From: an uncultured Gemmatimonadota bacterium
Lineage (GTDB): Bacteria; Gemmatimonadota; Gemmatimonadetes; Gemmatimonadales; GWC2-71-9
DNA length: 32,500 nt
Direction of reading: 5' to 3'
NCBI GenBank assembly: GCA_937871775.1
Contig: CALMOP010000049.1
Location: 1-32,500 of the forward strand
How positions within the stretch are numbered: the stretch's first letter is position 1; the number at the start of each line of letters is the position of its first letter. The translations under genes were made by a program, and so were the position numbers. Under the pieces are notes generated by a model. The model searched no databases. It was given only the letters and a program-made list of their open reading frames with translations, and was not told the DNA's origin. Positions 24,690-32,338 of the stretch are shown here, one piece after another.

Positions 24690-25528
24690 CCTCGGGCTGG
24701 ACTGCGGGGCCGGTCCCGGATCAGATTCCGGTCATGCTGGTTGACGTCCACGCGCATTTCTTTCACGACCGTTCCGGTCGGAGTCATTGGCGTGAGCTCA
24801 ACGCCAGCAGGCTCCGGGCCGGCGAGCGGATCGGTATTCACTGGCACCTGGCCTCCAGCCTCGGCAGCTGGGGGCACACCTCGCCGACCTACTTTCCCTC
24901 ACCACCCGATCTGACCTACGCCAACGCCCATCTCCGCGGCCTGGCGGCGGAGCACCCCGGCCGGATTCGCGGCCTGGTCACGGTCAATCCCAACTTCACC
25001 GCCCATGCGGTCGCTGAGCTGGAGCAGGGCTCCCGGGAAGGGATGATCGGCCTCAAGCTCGCCGCCAGCCGCCGGGCCGACGACAGTCTGCTGGACCCGC
25101 TGTGCGCCGCCGCGGGCCGACTCGGATTCCCCGTCCTTCACCACATCTGGCAGCATCGCCGGCGGGAATGGCCCGGCCAGGAAGCCTCGGACGCCGTGGA
25201 GCTGTGCCGGCTGGCGGCCCGCCACCCCGGGATCCACTTCATCCTGGCTCACCTGGGAGGTGGTGGCGACTGGCTCCCCACCCTGCGGGTACTCCGCTCC
25301 CAGCGCAACGTACTGATCGATCTGTCAGGCAGCGGGGTCGATGGCGGCATGCTTGAGGCCGCGCTCGCCGCCGTGGGTCCCGAGCGGCTCCTCTGGGGTG
25401 CCGACGCCACGCTCTGCACCGGGCTGGCCAAGCTCCGGGTGCTCGAGCGACTGCTCTCCCCGGCCGATTTCGAGCTGGTGAGTGCCGGCAACGCGGAACG
25501 GATCTTTCCCCGGGGGAGCTTCCGGTGA
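24674..25528 (+). CDS. Amidohydrolase-family metal-dependent hydrolase
   Basis: A 284-residue amidohydrolase-2-type TIM barrel. The N-terminal metal motif is DVHAHFF (His26, His28). Later ligands are plausible at VLHHIWQH, ILAHLGGGGDW and LLWGADATL, the last holding the end-of-barrel Asp. Members of this group hydrolyse lactones or decarboxylate or isomerise aromatic and sugar acids, so a lactone or C-N hydrolysis step in the operon fits. GTG 24674 was chosen for coupling and a nearby GAGG; ATG 24734, right before the first barrel strand, is the alternative. It overlaps the next gene by GTGA. The substrate is unknown. Confidence 0.85.
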   Translation: MASRLTSGWTAGPVPDQIPVMLVDVHAHFFHDRSGRSHWRELNASRLRAGERIGIHWHLASSLGSWGHTSPTYFPSPPDLTYANAHLRGLAAEHPGRIRGLVTVNPNFTAHAVAELEQGSREGMIGLKLAASRRADDSLLDPLCAAAGRLGFPVLHHIWQHRRREWPGQEASDAVELCRLAARHPGIHFILAHLGGGGDWLPTLRVLRSQRNVLIDLSGSGVDGGMLEAALAAVGPERLLWGADATLCTGLAKLRVLERLLSPADFELVSAGNAERIFPRGSFR

Positions 25529-26304
25529 TCGATGTGAACGTATTCGTCGGCGCCTACCCCTGGCGACGGGTCCCGGGCACCGCTCCCGAAGCGGTCCTGG
25601 CCGCCATGGATCGGGTGGGAGTGGAGACGGCCTGGGTCTCCCATCTCCCCAGCCTGTTCTGGAAGGACCCCGCCGAGGGCAACCCCTGGCTCTACGACCT
25701 GGCCCGCCGCTTCCCGCGGCTCCGACCGGTACCGGTCATCCATCCCGGCCTCCCCGACTGGGAGTCCGACCTGGCCCTGGCTGTGGACCAGCAGGCCCCC
25801 GCGGTGCGCGCCGATCCCGGTCAGCTTGGCCTTGCTCCGTTGGGCGCCGAGCTGCTGCAACTGGTGAAGGCTTGCGGGAGCAGCGGGATCCCGCTGCTCT
25901 CGGCGGTCCGGCTGGAGGACATCCGCGGGCGCCACCCGCTGGATGTCGCGCCGGAACTGGCGCCGTGGGCGGTGCGAGGCTGGCTGCGGCACGACGCCCG
26001 GGTGCGGGTCGTGATCACCCAGGCCGACCGGGGATTCATCGAGGAGGTGCATTTCGGGTCCACCGAGGCCGAGGCTGGCCGAGTGTGGTGGGACATCTCC
26101 TGGATCTGGGGGCCGCCGGAAGAGCACCTGGCGCTGCTGCTTGCGACGATGGGCCCGAAGCGGTTCCTTTTCGGGAGTGGCCAGCCCCTGCGACTCTCCG
26201 AAACCCCGGTGGCCCGGCTGGACCTGCTCGAACTGTCCGCCGAGGCCCGAGGGTTGATCGAGGAGGGCAACGCGACCTCGCTGACCCAGAGGACTCGGAG
26301 CTGA
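25525..26304 (+). CDS. Degenerate amidohydrolase-like protein
   Basis: A 259-residue protein that looks like a paralogue of the preceding barrel (IDVNVFVGAYPWR in place of VDVHAHFF; RFLFGSGQPL in place of RLLWGADATL). The HxH metal motif is replaced by NxF and the final Asp by Ser, so classical metal catalysis seems lost. It could be a non-catalytic partner of the active enzyme or use another mechanism. GTGA overlap at its start makes it the last gene of the six-gene unit. The next gene starts 2 bases after its stop but belongs to a different family. Confidence 0.75.
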   Translation: MIDVNVFVGAYPWRRVPGTAPEAVLAAMDRVGVETAWVSHLPSLFWKDPAEGNPWLYDLARRFPRLRPVPVIHPGLPDWESDLALAVDQQAPAVRADPGQLGLAPLGAELLQLVKACGSSGIPLLSAVRLEDIRGRHPLDVAPELAPWAVRGWLRHDARVRVVITQADRGFIEEVHFGSTEAEAGRVWWDISWIWGPPEEHLALLLATMGPKRFLFGSGQPLRLSETPVARLDLLELSAEARGLIEEGNATSLTQRTRS

Positions 26305-26306
26305 CG

Positions 26307-26639
26307 ATGGAATTCAGGCGCCGGCATGTGCCGCGACTCTCGTTTACCGACCGACCTGGACCCCGGATTGAAACCGGAGACGGGGTCCACGAGGTCCTCG
26401 ATCTCTCCGTGGAGGGTCTCCGATTCCGGACCGAAGGCGACGGGGTCAAGACCACCATCGGTGAGATCCTGCACGCCACGATCCAGTTCCCCGCGGACCG
26501 GCGAGTGGAGATCGAAGGCCGGGTCCTCCGGGCCGATGCCAACGAGACCGCCATCCAGCTGGTCCGGGGACATGAGCGGCTCGCCCCGGTGCTGCCGATG
26601 GGGCCGGCGCGCCCCCGCCGGCGCGGGCTCCTCTGGTAA
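26307..26639 (+). CDS. PilZ-domain protein 1
   Basis: A 110-residue single-domain PilZ protein, a binder of the second messenger cyclic di-GMP. Both halves of the binding signature are visible: RxxxR (Arg6 and Arg10) in the N-terminal loop and DLSVEG (Asp32, Ser34, Gly37) after the first strand. The C-terminus is Arg/Pro-rich. The ATG lies 2 bases after the stop of the degenerate amidohydrolase, so it may share that transcript. The open frame extends upstream only as a shadow. Confidence 0.86.
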   Translation: MEFRRRHVPRLSFTDRPGPRIETGDGVHEVLDLSVEGLRFRTEGDGVKTTIGEILHATIQFPADRRVEIEGRVLRADANETAIQLVRGHERLAPVLPMGPARPRRRGLLW

Positions 26640-26648
26640 CCCGGAATC

Positions 26649-26981
26649 ATGCCCTGGCCACACGAACGAGAACACTACCGGGTCACGTACCCCAGCTCCC
26701 TGCGGCCCCGCCTGACGATCCAGGGACACTCCTTTGATGTCCTCGACCTGTCGGAACGGGGCCTCCGGTTCCGGCTCGGTGACGTGCCGGCGCCGGCGCC
26801 CGGCAACGACCTCGAGGGCACCGTCCGGTTCCGGCGGGGCGAGGCGCTCACGGTCCGGGGCACCGTCCTCCGGGTAATCGACCACGACGTGTCGGTTCGG
26901 CTCGAGGAGGGAATCCCGGTCCGGGTGATCATGGAGGAACAGCGGTTCCTGCTCCACCGGCACCGCCATCTCGGCACCTAG
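26649..26981 (+). CDS. PilZ-domain protein 2
   Basis: A second 110-residue PilZ protein nine bases after the first. It keeps RxxxR (Arg7 and Arg11, in REHYR) and DLSERG (Asp33, Ser35, Gly38). The two proteins share length and motif positions but differ in most other residues, so they are an old duplication or separate recruitments. The tail is long and hydrophilic (LLHRHRHLGT). Both could form a heterodimer; this is inference. Confidence 0.86.
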   Translation: MPWPHEREHYRVTYPSSLRPRLTIQGHSFDVLDLSERGLRFRLGDVPAPAPGNDLEGTVRFRRGEALTVRGTVLRVIDHDVSVRLEEGIPVRVIMEEQRFLLHRHRHLGT

Positions 26982-26982
26982 C

Positions 26983-28116
26983 GTGACCCGCTCGGTCGAC
27001 GTCGCGGTCATTGGCCTGGGTGCGGCCGGCAGCGCCACGGCCCTCAGTCTCGCGCGGCGCGGTCTCCGGGTGGCCGGCTTCGACCGCCATACGCCGCCCC
27101 ATCCGTGGGGCTCCACCCACGGCCGATCCCGGGTCATCCGCGAAGCCTATTACGAATCTCCGGTCTACGTGCCGCTGGTCCAGCGGGCCCGCGACCTGTG
27201 GCTCCAGCTGGAGCGGGACAGCGGCCGGCCGCTGCTTCGGGTAACCGGTGGACTCATGCTGGGCCCGCCGGACGGCAGCCTGATCGCCGGATCGCGGCAT
27301 AGTGCCGAAATCCACGGCCTCCCCTTCGAGTGCCTCGAGGGGAGCGAACTCCGGCGCCGCTTCCCGATTTTCAGGCCCGGACCCGACACCGTGGGGCTCT
27401 ACGAACCCCGCGCCGGGTTCCTGGATCCGGAAGCCGCCGTGGAGGCTGCGCTGACCCTGGCGCGGGCCGCCGGCGCCGAGCTGTGGTTCGAAACCTTGGT
27501 GCGGGGCTGGGAGACCCGGGGCGACGGGTTGCTGCTGACCACCTCAGCGGGGCCGATCCACGCCGGCCGCGCGGTGCTGGCGGTGGGGCCGTGGCTGGGC
27601 GAGTGGCCGCCGCACCAGAAGCGGCCGCCGGAGATCGAGCGGCAGGTGATGCTCTGGTTCACCCCGTGCGCGAACCGGTCGCAGTTCTCCGCGGAGGTGG
27701 CGCCGGTGTTCATCTGGGAGTGGAGTCGGGGCCGGCTCTTCTACGGGATCCCCGATCACGGGACCGGGTTCAAGGTCGCGCGGCACCACGAGGGAGTGCT
27801 GACCGCGCCGGATACGGTGGATCGGACCGTGGGGGAGGTCGAGGTGGCGGAGCTGCGGGAGTTGCTGGCGCGCTGCATTCCCGACGCCAACGGTTCGCTT
27901 CGGGAGAGCGCGGTGTGTCTCTACACCAACACCCCGGACCGCCACTTCACCGTGGGACTGCATCCCGCAGAGCCAAGAGTGGTGCTGCTGAGCCCCTGTT
28001 CCGGACACGGATTCAAGTTCGCTTCGGTCCTGGGAGAGGTGGCCGCCGACCTGGCGACCGGGGTTACCCCGGGCTTCGATCTTGCGGCCTTCGATCCCCG
28101 CAGGGCGATGGCGTGA
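26983..28116 (+). CDS. Monomeric sarcosine oxidase/N-methyltryptophan oxidase-like flavoenzyme
   Basis: A 377-residue FAD-dependent amine oxidase of the DAO family. The Rossmann FAD motif is VAVIGLGAAGSATALSLARRG at the N-terminus, and the MSOX/MTOX marker GSTHGRSRVIREAYYE follows. The C-terminal SPCSGHGFKF contains Cys339, matching the cysteine that binds FAD covalently in these enzymes. It should oxidise secondary N-methyl amino acids to the imine, releasing formaldehyde and hydrogen peroxide. GTG 26983 begins 1 base after the PilZ stop. No sarcosine-pathway partner is adjacent, but a quaternary-amine-type Rieske oxygenase is encoded 15 kb upstream. The exact substrate is not resolved. Confidence 0.9.
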   Translation: MTRSVDVAVIGLGAAGSATALSLARRGLRVAGFDRHTPPHPWGSTHGRSRVIREAYYESPVYVPLVQRARDLWLQLERDSGRPLLRVTGGLMLGPPDGSLIAGSRHSAEIHGLPFECLEGSELRRRFPIFRPGPDTVGLYEPRAGFLDPEAAVEAALTLARAAGAELWFETLVRGWETRGDGLLLTTSAGPIHAGRAVLAVGPWLGEWPPHQKRPPEIERQVMLWFTPCANRSQFSAEVAPVFIWEWSRGRLFYGIPDHGTGFKVARHHEGVLTAPDTVDRTVGEVEVAELRELLARCIPDANGSLRESAVCLYTNTPDRHFTVGLHPAEPRVVLLSPCSGHGFKFASVLGEVAADLATGVTPGFDLAAFDPRRAMA

Positions 28117-28125
28117 GGGCGCCTG

Positions 28126-28407
28126 TCAGCGGCGTGGTGGTCGGCTGTCGGGTGGCTGCAGTTGCTGCCAGCGTCGACTCAGTTCGCGGGTGGATTCCAG
28201 CACCACCACCGCGGGATCCCGCAGGGCCCGTTCCCGGGGTTCCAGCTTGAGATCCAGGTGGGGGCGGGTGCCGTCCCCCAGGTGAAAGGCCTGCCGTGGG
28301 GCCCCGACCCGGCGACGCAGCTGATCCAGTTCCTCGAGATCGTTGGACGAGGAGAGGACGTGGGAGTAGCCCGGGGCCATCAGATTCTGGCGATCCATGA
28401 GCAGCAT
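28126..28407 (-). CDS. DUF4031-like small protein
   Basis: A 93-residue cytoplasmic protein. The order of conserved features matches my memory of DUF4031: a GYSHVLSSS strand, DLEELDQLRRRVGAPRQAFH, a DLKLEPRERAL segment and a VVVLESTREL strand. The function is unknown. It is convergent with the flavoenzyme, 9 bases apart, and divergent from the acetyltransferase. ATG 28407 has a TATCAT box 5 bases upstream; ATG 28398 is an alternative start. Confidence 0.65.
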   Translation of the reverse strand: MLLMDRQNLMAPGYSHVLSSSNDLEELDQLRRRVGAPRQAFHLGDGTRPHLDLKLEPRERALRDPAVVVLESTRELSRRWQQLQPPDSRPPRR

Positions 28408-28412
28408 ACGGG

Positions 28413-28418
28413 ATGATA
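28413..28418 (-). promoter_or_regulatory. -10-like TATCAT box 5 bases before the DUF4031-like ATG
   Basis: TATCAT on the minus strand is followed by CCCGT and ATG. No -35 is evident. It is another case of the short box-to-start spacing seen at four other genes here. Confidence 0.4.
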
Positions 28419-28538
28419 CCCGCCCAGATTCCTCGCCGCCGGTACCGGTCGCTCCGCGGACCGCTACCGGGCCGGAGGCCGTCGTCGTAGGTTAGGTTCG
28501 GCGCTGTTGCCCAGCTTCTCGGTGTCTCGGAGTCTGTC

Positions 28539-29078
28539 GTGCCCCACACCCAGGCCCAACTCGATTCGGTGCCGGTTCCCGTACGCGCGGGTGAGCGGGT
28601 GGTCGCCCGCAGCGGGAGTGCGGAGATCCTGTTGGTCGCCGGCGAATCGAGTGAGGGTGAACGCAACCTCGCCGAGCAGGTGGCGCGGCGGGCGATGCGC
28701 GATACCCCGTTCCACGCTCCGGCCTACACTGTCGCCGATCCGGGAGACAGCCGGGTGTTCATCGTGCGGGAGGCCGGGGCGGCGGTGGGGCTGGCGGTGC
28801 TCCGGCTGCGGCCGCGCTGGGCCTGGTGGTCCTGGGACGACTGGGACGAAGAACGCCGCCCGGCGACCGGGGTGGCACCGCTGACCTCGTGGACCGTGGA
28901 AACGATCTGGACCCACCCCTCCTGTCAGTCGCGCGGGCTAGCCCGCAAGCTGGTCGAGGTCGCCAGCACCGAGGTGGGACAACCGGTGACCTCCTTCGGC
29001 TGGCGGCACCCGTTCACACCCTCCGGCGAGGCCTTTGTCCGCCAGCTGTGCCCCGAAGGGTTCTGGGTGCCGGACTGA
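28539..29078 (+). CDS. GNAT acetyltransferase with ESCO-like C-terminal segment
   Basis: A 179-residue acetyltransferase. The acetyl-CoA-binding core is VETIWTHPSCQSRGLARKLVEVAS, a standard GNAT motif A with a degenerate Q/RxxGxA loop. The end (HPFTPSGEAFVRQLCPEGFWV) resembles the closing segment of eukaryotic ESCO cohesin acetyltransferases (PTPxGxxFAxxY...). The middle (RPRWAWWSWDDWDEERRP) is Trp-rich and unrecognised. The GTG start has CGGAG 6-7 bases upstream. The substrate is unknown, and the ESCO likeness may only reflect a shared GNAT branch. Confidence 0.78.
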   Translation: MPHTQAQLDSVPVPVRAGERVVARSGSAEILLVAGESSEGERNLAEQVARRAMRDTPFHAPAYTVADPGDSRVFIVREAGAAVGLAVLRLRPRWAWWSWDDWDEERRPATGVAPLTSWTVETIWTHPSCQSRGLARKLVEVASTEVGQPVTSFGWRHPFTPSGEAFVRQLCPEGFWVPD

Positions 29079-29080
29079 TC

Positions 29081-29113
29081 GTCGGCTGGTGGGGCGGTGC
29101 CCCACCGGCCGAC
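29081..29113. terminator. 15-base-pair hairpin directly after the acetyltransferase stop
   Basis: GTCGGCTGGTGGGGC (29081-29095) and GCCCCACCGGCCGAC (29099-29113) pair over 15 positions with a single T:G wobble and a 3-base loop. It begins 2 bases after the TGA. The T-run expected of a Rho-independent terminator is missing, so it may act as an RNA end stabiliser or as part of a repeat. Confidence 0.6.
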
Positions 29114-29145
29114 GGGTTGGGGCACCCGGGTCTCCATCGGGCCTG

Positions 29146-29174
29146 GTAAGGGCGATCCGTCGGGTCGCCCCTAC
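29146..29174. repeat. Small palindrome GTAAGGGCGATCC-GTC-GGGTCGCCCCTAC
   Basis: Two 13-base arms with one mismatch and one wobble surround a 3-base loop. Close relatives of this sequence (GTAGGGGCGACCC and its complement) are, to my recollection, a common dispersed palindrome in many GC-rich bacterial genomes. It lies in the 118-base convergent gap before the DoxX gene. Confidence 0.65.
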
Positions 29175-29196
29175 GACTTCTTCCCCTTCCCCGTCT

Positions 29197-29613
29197 TCAA
29201 AAGAAGTTCCGCAGCACCGGAATCGAATCCCGCCGAAGCCACGCAACCAGCAGGGATCCCAGGAACACCACCACCGCCAGGCCGAACAACAGGCCGCCAT
29301 CGTCCTGCACCACGATGCCAAGCCGGGTCAGGTGGGAGATCAGGGCGCCACTGATCACGCCCAGCGCGATGATCGCGCCGGTGCCCGCCGTGGCCGGGAA
29401 CAGCAGCAGCAGCGCCGCCACCAGCTCCACCACGCCGCTCCCGATGCGGCCCCACGGCTCCATGCCGAGGGTCGTGAAGATGTAGACCGACTCCGGCGCG
29501 GCCGTGAACTTGAAGTAGAGGGTCTGCAGCAGAATGATGGCGACCACGATCTGAGCCCCCCAGCTCAGGAGGTTCGCCGTTCGGGTCAGTGGGACGGCTT
29601 CGATGCTCCACAT
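29197..29613 (-). CDS. DoxX-family membrane protein
   Basis: A 138-residue protein with four membrane segments, typical of DoxX. The conserved opening is VVAIILLQTLYFKFTAAPES, and ELVAALLLLFPATAGTGAI and ISHLTRLGIVVQDDGGLLFGLAVVVFL follow. DoxX proteins are small membrane proteins often linked to redox stress or quinone-dependent processes. ATG 29613 has TTGGAG 6-8 bases upstream; an upstream in-frame ATG at 29796 would add an Arg/Pro-rich shadow. It lies 58 bases downstream of the triple-fusion gene, so the two may be cotranscribed. Confidence 0.85.
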   Translation of the reverse strand: MWSIEAVPLTRTANLLSWGAQIVVAIILLQTLYFKFTAAPESVYIFTTLGMEPWGRIGSGVVELVAALLLLFPATAGTGAIIALGVISGALISHLTRLGIVVQDDGGLLFGLAVVVFLGSLLVAWLRRDSIPVLRNFF

Positions 29614-29671
29614 GGGTTCTCCAAGGTCCGCCACGATGTTGGTCCACCCCGCCGGCGGTGTGGCGGAGAGG

Positions 29672-32338
29672 TCACTGGGTCCTTCCCGGGGACGTGGTTC
29701 CCGCCCCCGACCGATGGCTCGCCAGGGCCTGGCCGTGGGTCCGCCACAGCTGCCATAGCTCTCGCCAACTGGCCGGGCGGGCGCCCGCCGCCGCATTGGC
29801 CGCCGCGATCTCGAACATCAGCCGCCACTGGATGAACAGGGTCCGGTACGCGGACCAGAGTCCGTTGTGGGGGTCGTAGATGTGGGTGGCCTCCGAGGTC
29901 GCGCCGTTGAGCTCCACCACCTGAAATGCCTGTCCTGCCCGGAACGCCTCCAGGTCCGGGACCCGGATGTCGTAGCGCCCGAACCAGAACCCTTCATAGC
30001 CCCGGCTCAGGCGGTCGATGGCCGCTTCCAGCTCGGGGGTGCGGACCCAGTCGCCATCCAGAAAGGTCGCGCCGCGGCAATGGGTTCCCAGTTCGACCAG
30101 GGGGACCGGTTCCCCGGCTGCCGGCACCCAGGTGAGGTGCTGGGCGTGGCGCCGGAGGTGGAGCGAGGCCTGGGCGATGGCGCGGTCGTCACGCAGGATC
30201 AACTCCTCGAGTGTCGCCAGGCCATCTCCCAGCAGCACCGCCAGCCGCTTCTCGGTCACCGAGAAGATTTCACCCGTCGCGGCCCCCGGTCGGCGGAGGT
30301 AGAACACCCCGAATTCGGGCCCGGCAACATATCGCTGCACGATCGTGTCGCCGCGGGCGGCCTCGAGGTAGGCCCGGAGTTCCGGCTCGCTCCGCACGAT
30401 CGCCACGCCCGAGCCCCGCTCCCCGATGTCCGGCTTGAGAACCAGCGGCCATCCGTGATCGGCCTGGAACGCCTGGGCCCGGGTGGCGCGCGCGGCCGGG
30501 TCAAGCGACGCGGGCACCAGGATCCACTGGGCCACCCACTGGGGGTGGCCGGCGAGGCCGCGGAGGATGGCCGCCTTCGACTCGCCGACGAACCCACCCG
30601 CCGGAATCGCCGGGTTGACGGCGGTGAACAGTCGCAGCCCCCGATGTCGCAGCGCCAGGCGGAGGACCTCGATCACCACCGGCTGGTAGAACACCCAGCG
30701 GGGCCAGAACTCCCAGTGGCGCAGCCGCCGCCAGCGCCCCAGCAGCAGCCGCCGGCCCCGCCAGGTGGTAAGCGGCAGCAGCAGCCTGAGCAGGAGAAAC
30801 AGGACCAGCGCCATGCCCAGCACCCAGCCGGCGCGGCTGTACACCACGTGCAGAATCCGCTGGCTGGCTTTGCCGAACGCCGCCGCGGCCCCGACCAGCA
30901 CCGGGGTCCACACGACGCATGCCACAAAGAAGTAGAGAGTGAACTTGAGAAAACTGGTCCCCGCCATCCCGGCCGCGAAGTAGGTGGGCAGCCGGGTACC
31001 CGGCAGGAGCCGGGTCGCGAACACCAGCGCGGCGCCCTGCCGTTCCAGCCACTGTGAACTCCAGGCGATGGCCTCGGGGGTGATGAACCAGCGCACCGGC
31101 GCCCGCCGCAAGATGGGCCGGCCCAGCCGGCGTCCTGCCTGAAACACCAGCAGGTCGCCGATGAAGATCCCCAGGAAGCAGGCCAGGGTACCGGTCCAGA
31201 AGCCCACGCTGCCCCGGGCGATGATGAGGCCGGCGGTGATGCAGGTCAGGTCCTCGCTGATCAGGGTAGACCCGACGATCAGCAGGAAGAAGATCACCAG
31301 CGCGAGGCCGGTGATTCTGGGCAGCGTGTGGGGGTCGAACGGCGCCGCGGCCGCGGCCAGGCGGTCCGGTGCGGCGGTGGCCCTGGTGCGCGCCTCACCC
31401 CGTTCCACCCGCTGGACGAAGTGGTCTATGGACGCTGCGATCCGGTCCGGGTGCTGGAACGACGCGAAATGGTCGCCCAGGTCCAGCTCCAGCTCGCTCT
31501 GGGGGACGATGCGGGCGTGTTCGCGGGCCAGCGCCGGAGTCACCAGCACGTCGTGCTCCCCGTGGAGGATCAGCATCGGCCCGGCATAGTGCTCCAGGAT
31601 GTCACGCAGCGGACGCTGGTCGGTGTCGTAGAAATTCCGGGCGTAGGCCACACTCAGCATCGCATCGTCCAGCCACCCGAAGTGGGGCACCGCTTCGCGC
31701 AGCAACCACAGCCCCACCAGCTGCAGCCCATGGATTCCGTGATTCACGTGGTAGTCGCCCAGCAGCTCGTATTCCTGGACCCCGATGGCCGAGAGCATGG
31801 TGAGGGAGAGGACTCGTTCCGGCGCCAACGCCTCCAGCTGCAGCGCCACCCCGCCGCCCATGCTGAACCCAACCCAATGCGCCTGGCGGATTCCCAGGCT
31901 GTCCAGGAGCTGCAGCAGATATCGGGCGTGGGCCCGGTTGGAATAGTCCGGCACATCGTGAGTGGAGCCGCCGAAGCCGGGCAGGTCGGGGGCGATGGTG
32001 CGGTAGCGGCCACCCAGCTCAGAAGCGGCCCCGGTGACCTCACCGTTGTCGCCGGGGCTGCCGTGCAGCAGCACGATGACCGGTGTCGCCGGGTTCGAGT
32101 CCGCTGGCCCGAACTGGCGGAACGCGATCCGCACCGGGCGATCGAGTTCACGCTCCCCGGTCACCGCGCGAACGGTGACCGTCGCCTCCTCGGGATCCGG
32201 TGCGGGATCAGAGGGGTGAAGCCGGCGGACCAGGTGGGAGGCCAGCAACAGCAGCAGATAGCTCCACCAGAGCCAACGCCGCCCGCGAGGGCGGCCCGGC
32301 GATGTCCGGGAGGCCGACGGGTCGTGCCGAGGGGTCAC
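29672..32338 (-). CDS. Triple fusion: alpha/beta hydrolase - DedA/VTT membrane domain - ATP-grasp
   Basis: An 888-residue membrane protein. After a signal-anchor helix (about 20-38), an alpha/beta hydrolase covers about residues 60-315. It has an intact triad: Ser159 in GFSMGGG, Asp263 in HGEHDVL and His290 in GDHFASF. A DedA/VTT (SNARE-associated) domain follows (about 335-500), with ISEDLTCITAGL at 360 and the family motif RLLPGTRLPTYFAAG at 443. The remainder (about 570-850) is ATP-grasp-like: VLKPDIGERGSGV with Lys635, EFGVFY with Glu675, and FQVVELNGATSE with Glu809 and Asn811 as metal-site candidates. DedA proteins recycle polyprenyl-phosphate lipid carriers across the membrane. GTG 32338 overlaps the upstream gene's TGA (GTGA). 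The joint function is unknown. Confidence 0.9.
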   Translation of the reverse strand: MTPRHDPSASRTSPGRPRGRRWLWWSYLLLLLASHLVRRLHPSDPAPDPEEATVTVRAVTGERELDRPVRIAFRQFGPADSNPATPVIVLLHGSPGDNGEVTGAASELGGRYRTIAPDLPGFGGSTHDVPDYSNRAHARYLLQLLDSLGIRQAHWVGFSMGGGVALQLEALAPERVLSLTMLSAIGVQEYELLGDYHVNHGIHGLQLVGLWLLREAVPHFGWLDDAMLSVAYARNFYDTDQRPLRDILEHYAGPMLILHGEHDVLVTPALAREHARIVPQSELELDLGDHFASFQHPDRIAASIDHFVQRVERGEARTRATAAPDRLAAAAAPFDPHTLPRITGLALVIFFLLIVGSTLISEDLTCITAGLIIARGSVGFWTGTLACFLGIFIGDLLVFQAGRRLGRPILRRAPVRWFITPEAIAWSSQWLERQGAALVFATRLLPGTRLPTYFAAGMAGTSFLKFTLYFFVACVVWTPVLVGAAAAFGKASQRILHVVYSRAGWVLGMALVLFLLLRLLLPLTTWRGRRLLLGRWRRLRHWEFWPRWVFYQPVVIEVLRLALRHRGLRLFTAVNPAIPAGGFVGESKAAILRGLAGHPQWVAQWILVPASLDPAARATRAQAFQADHGWPLVLKPDIGERGSGVAIVRSEPELRAYLEAARGDTIVQRYVAGPEFGVFYLRRPGAATGEIFSVTEKRLAVLLGDGLATLEELILRDDRAIAQASLHLRRHAQHLTWVPAAGEPVPLVELGTHCRGATFLDGDWVRTPELEAAIDRLSRGYEGFWFGRYDIRVPDLEAFRAGQAFQVVELNGATSEATHIYDPHNGLWSAYRTLFIQWRLMFEIAAANAAAGARPASWRELWQLWRTHGQALASHRSGAGTTSPGRTQ

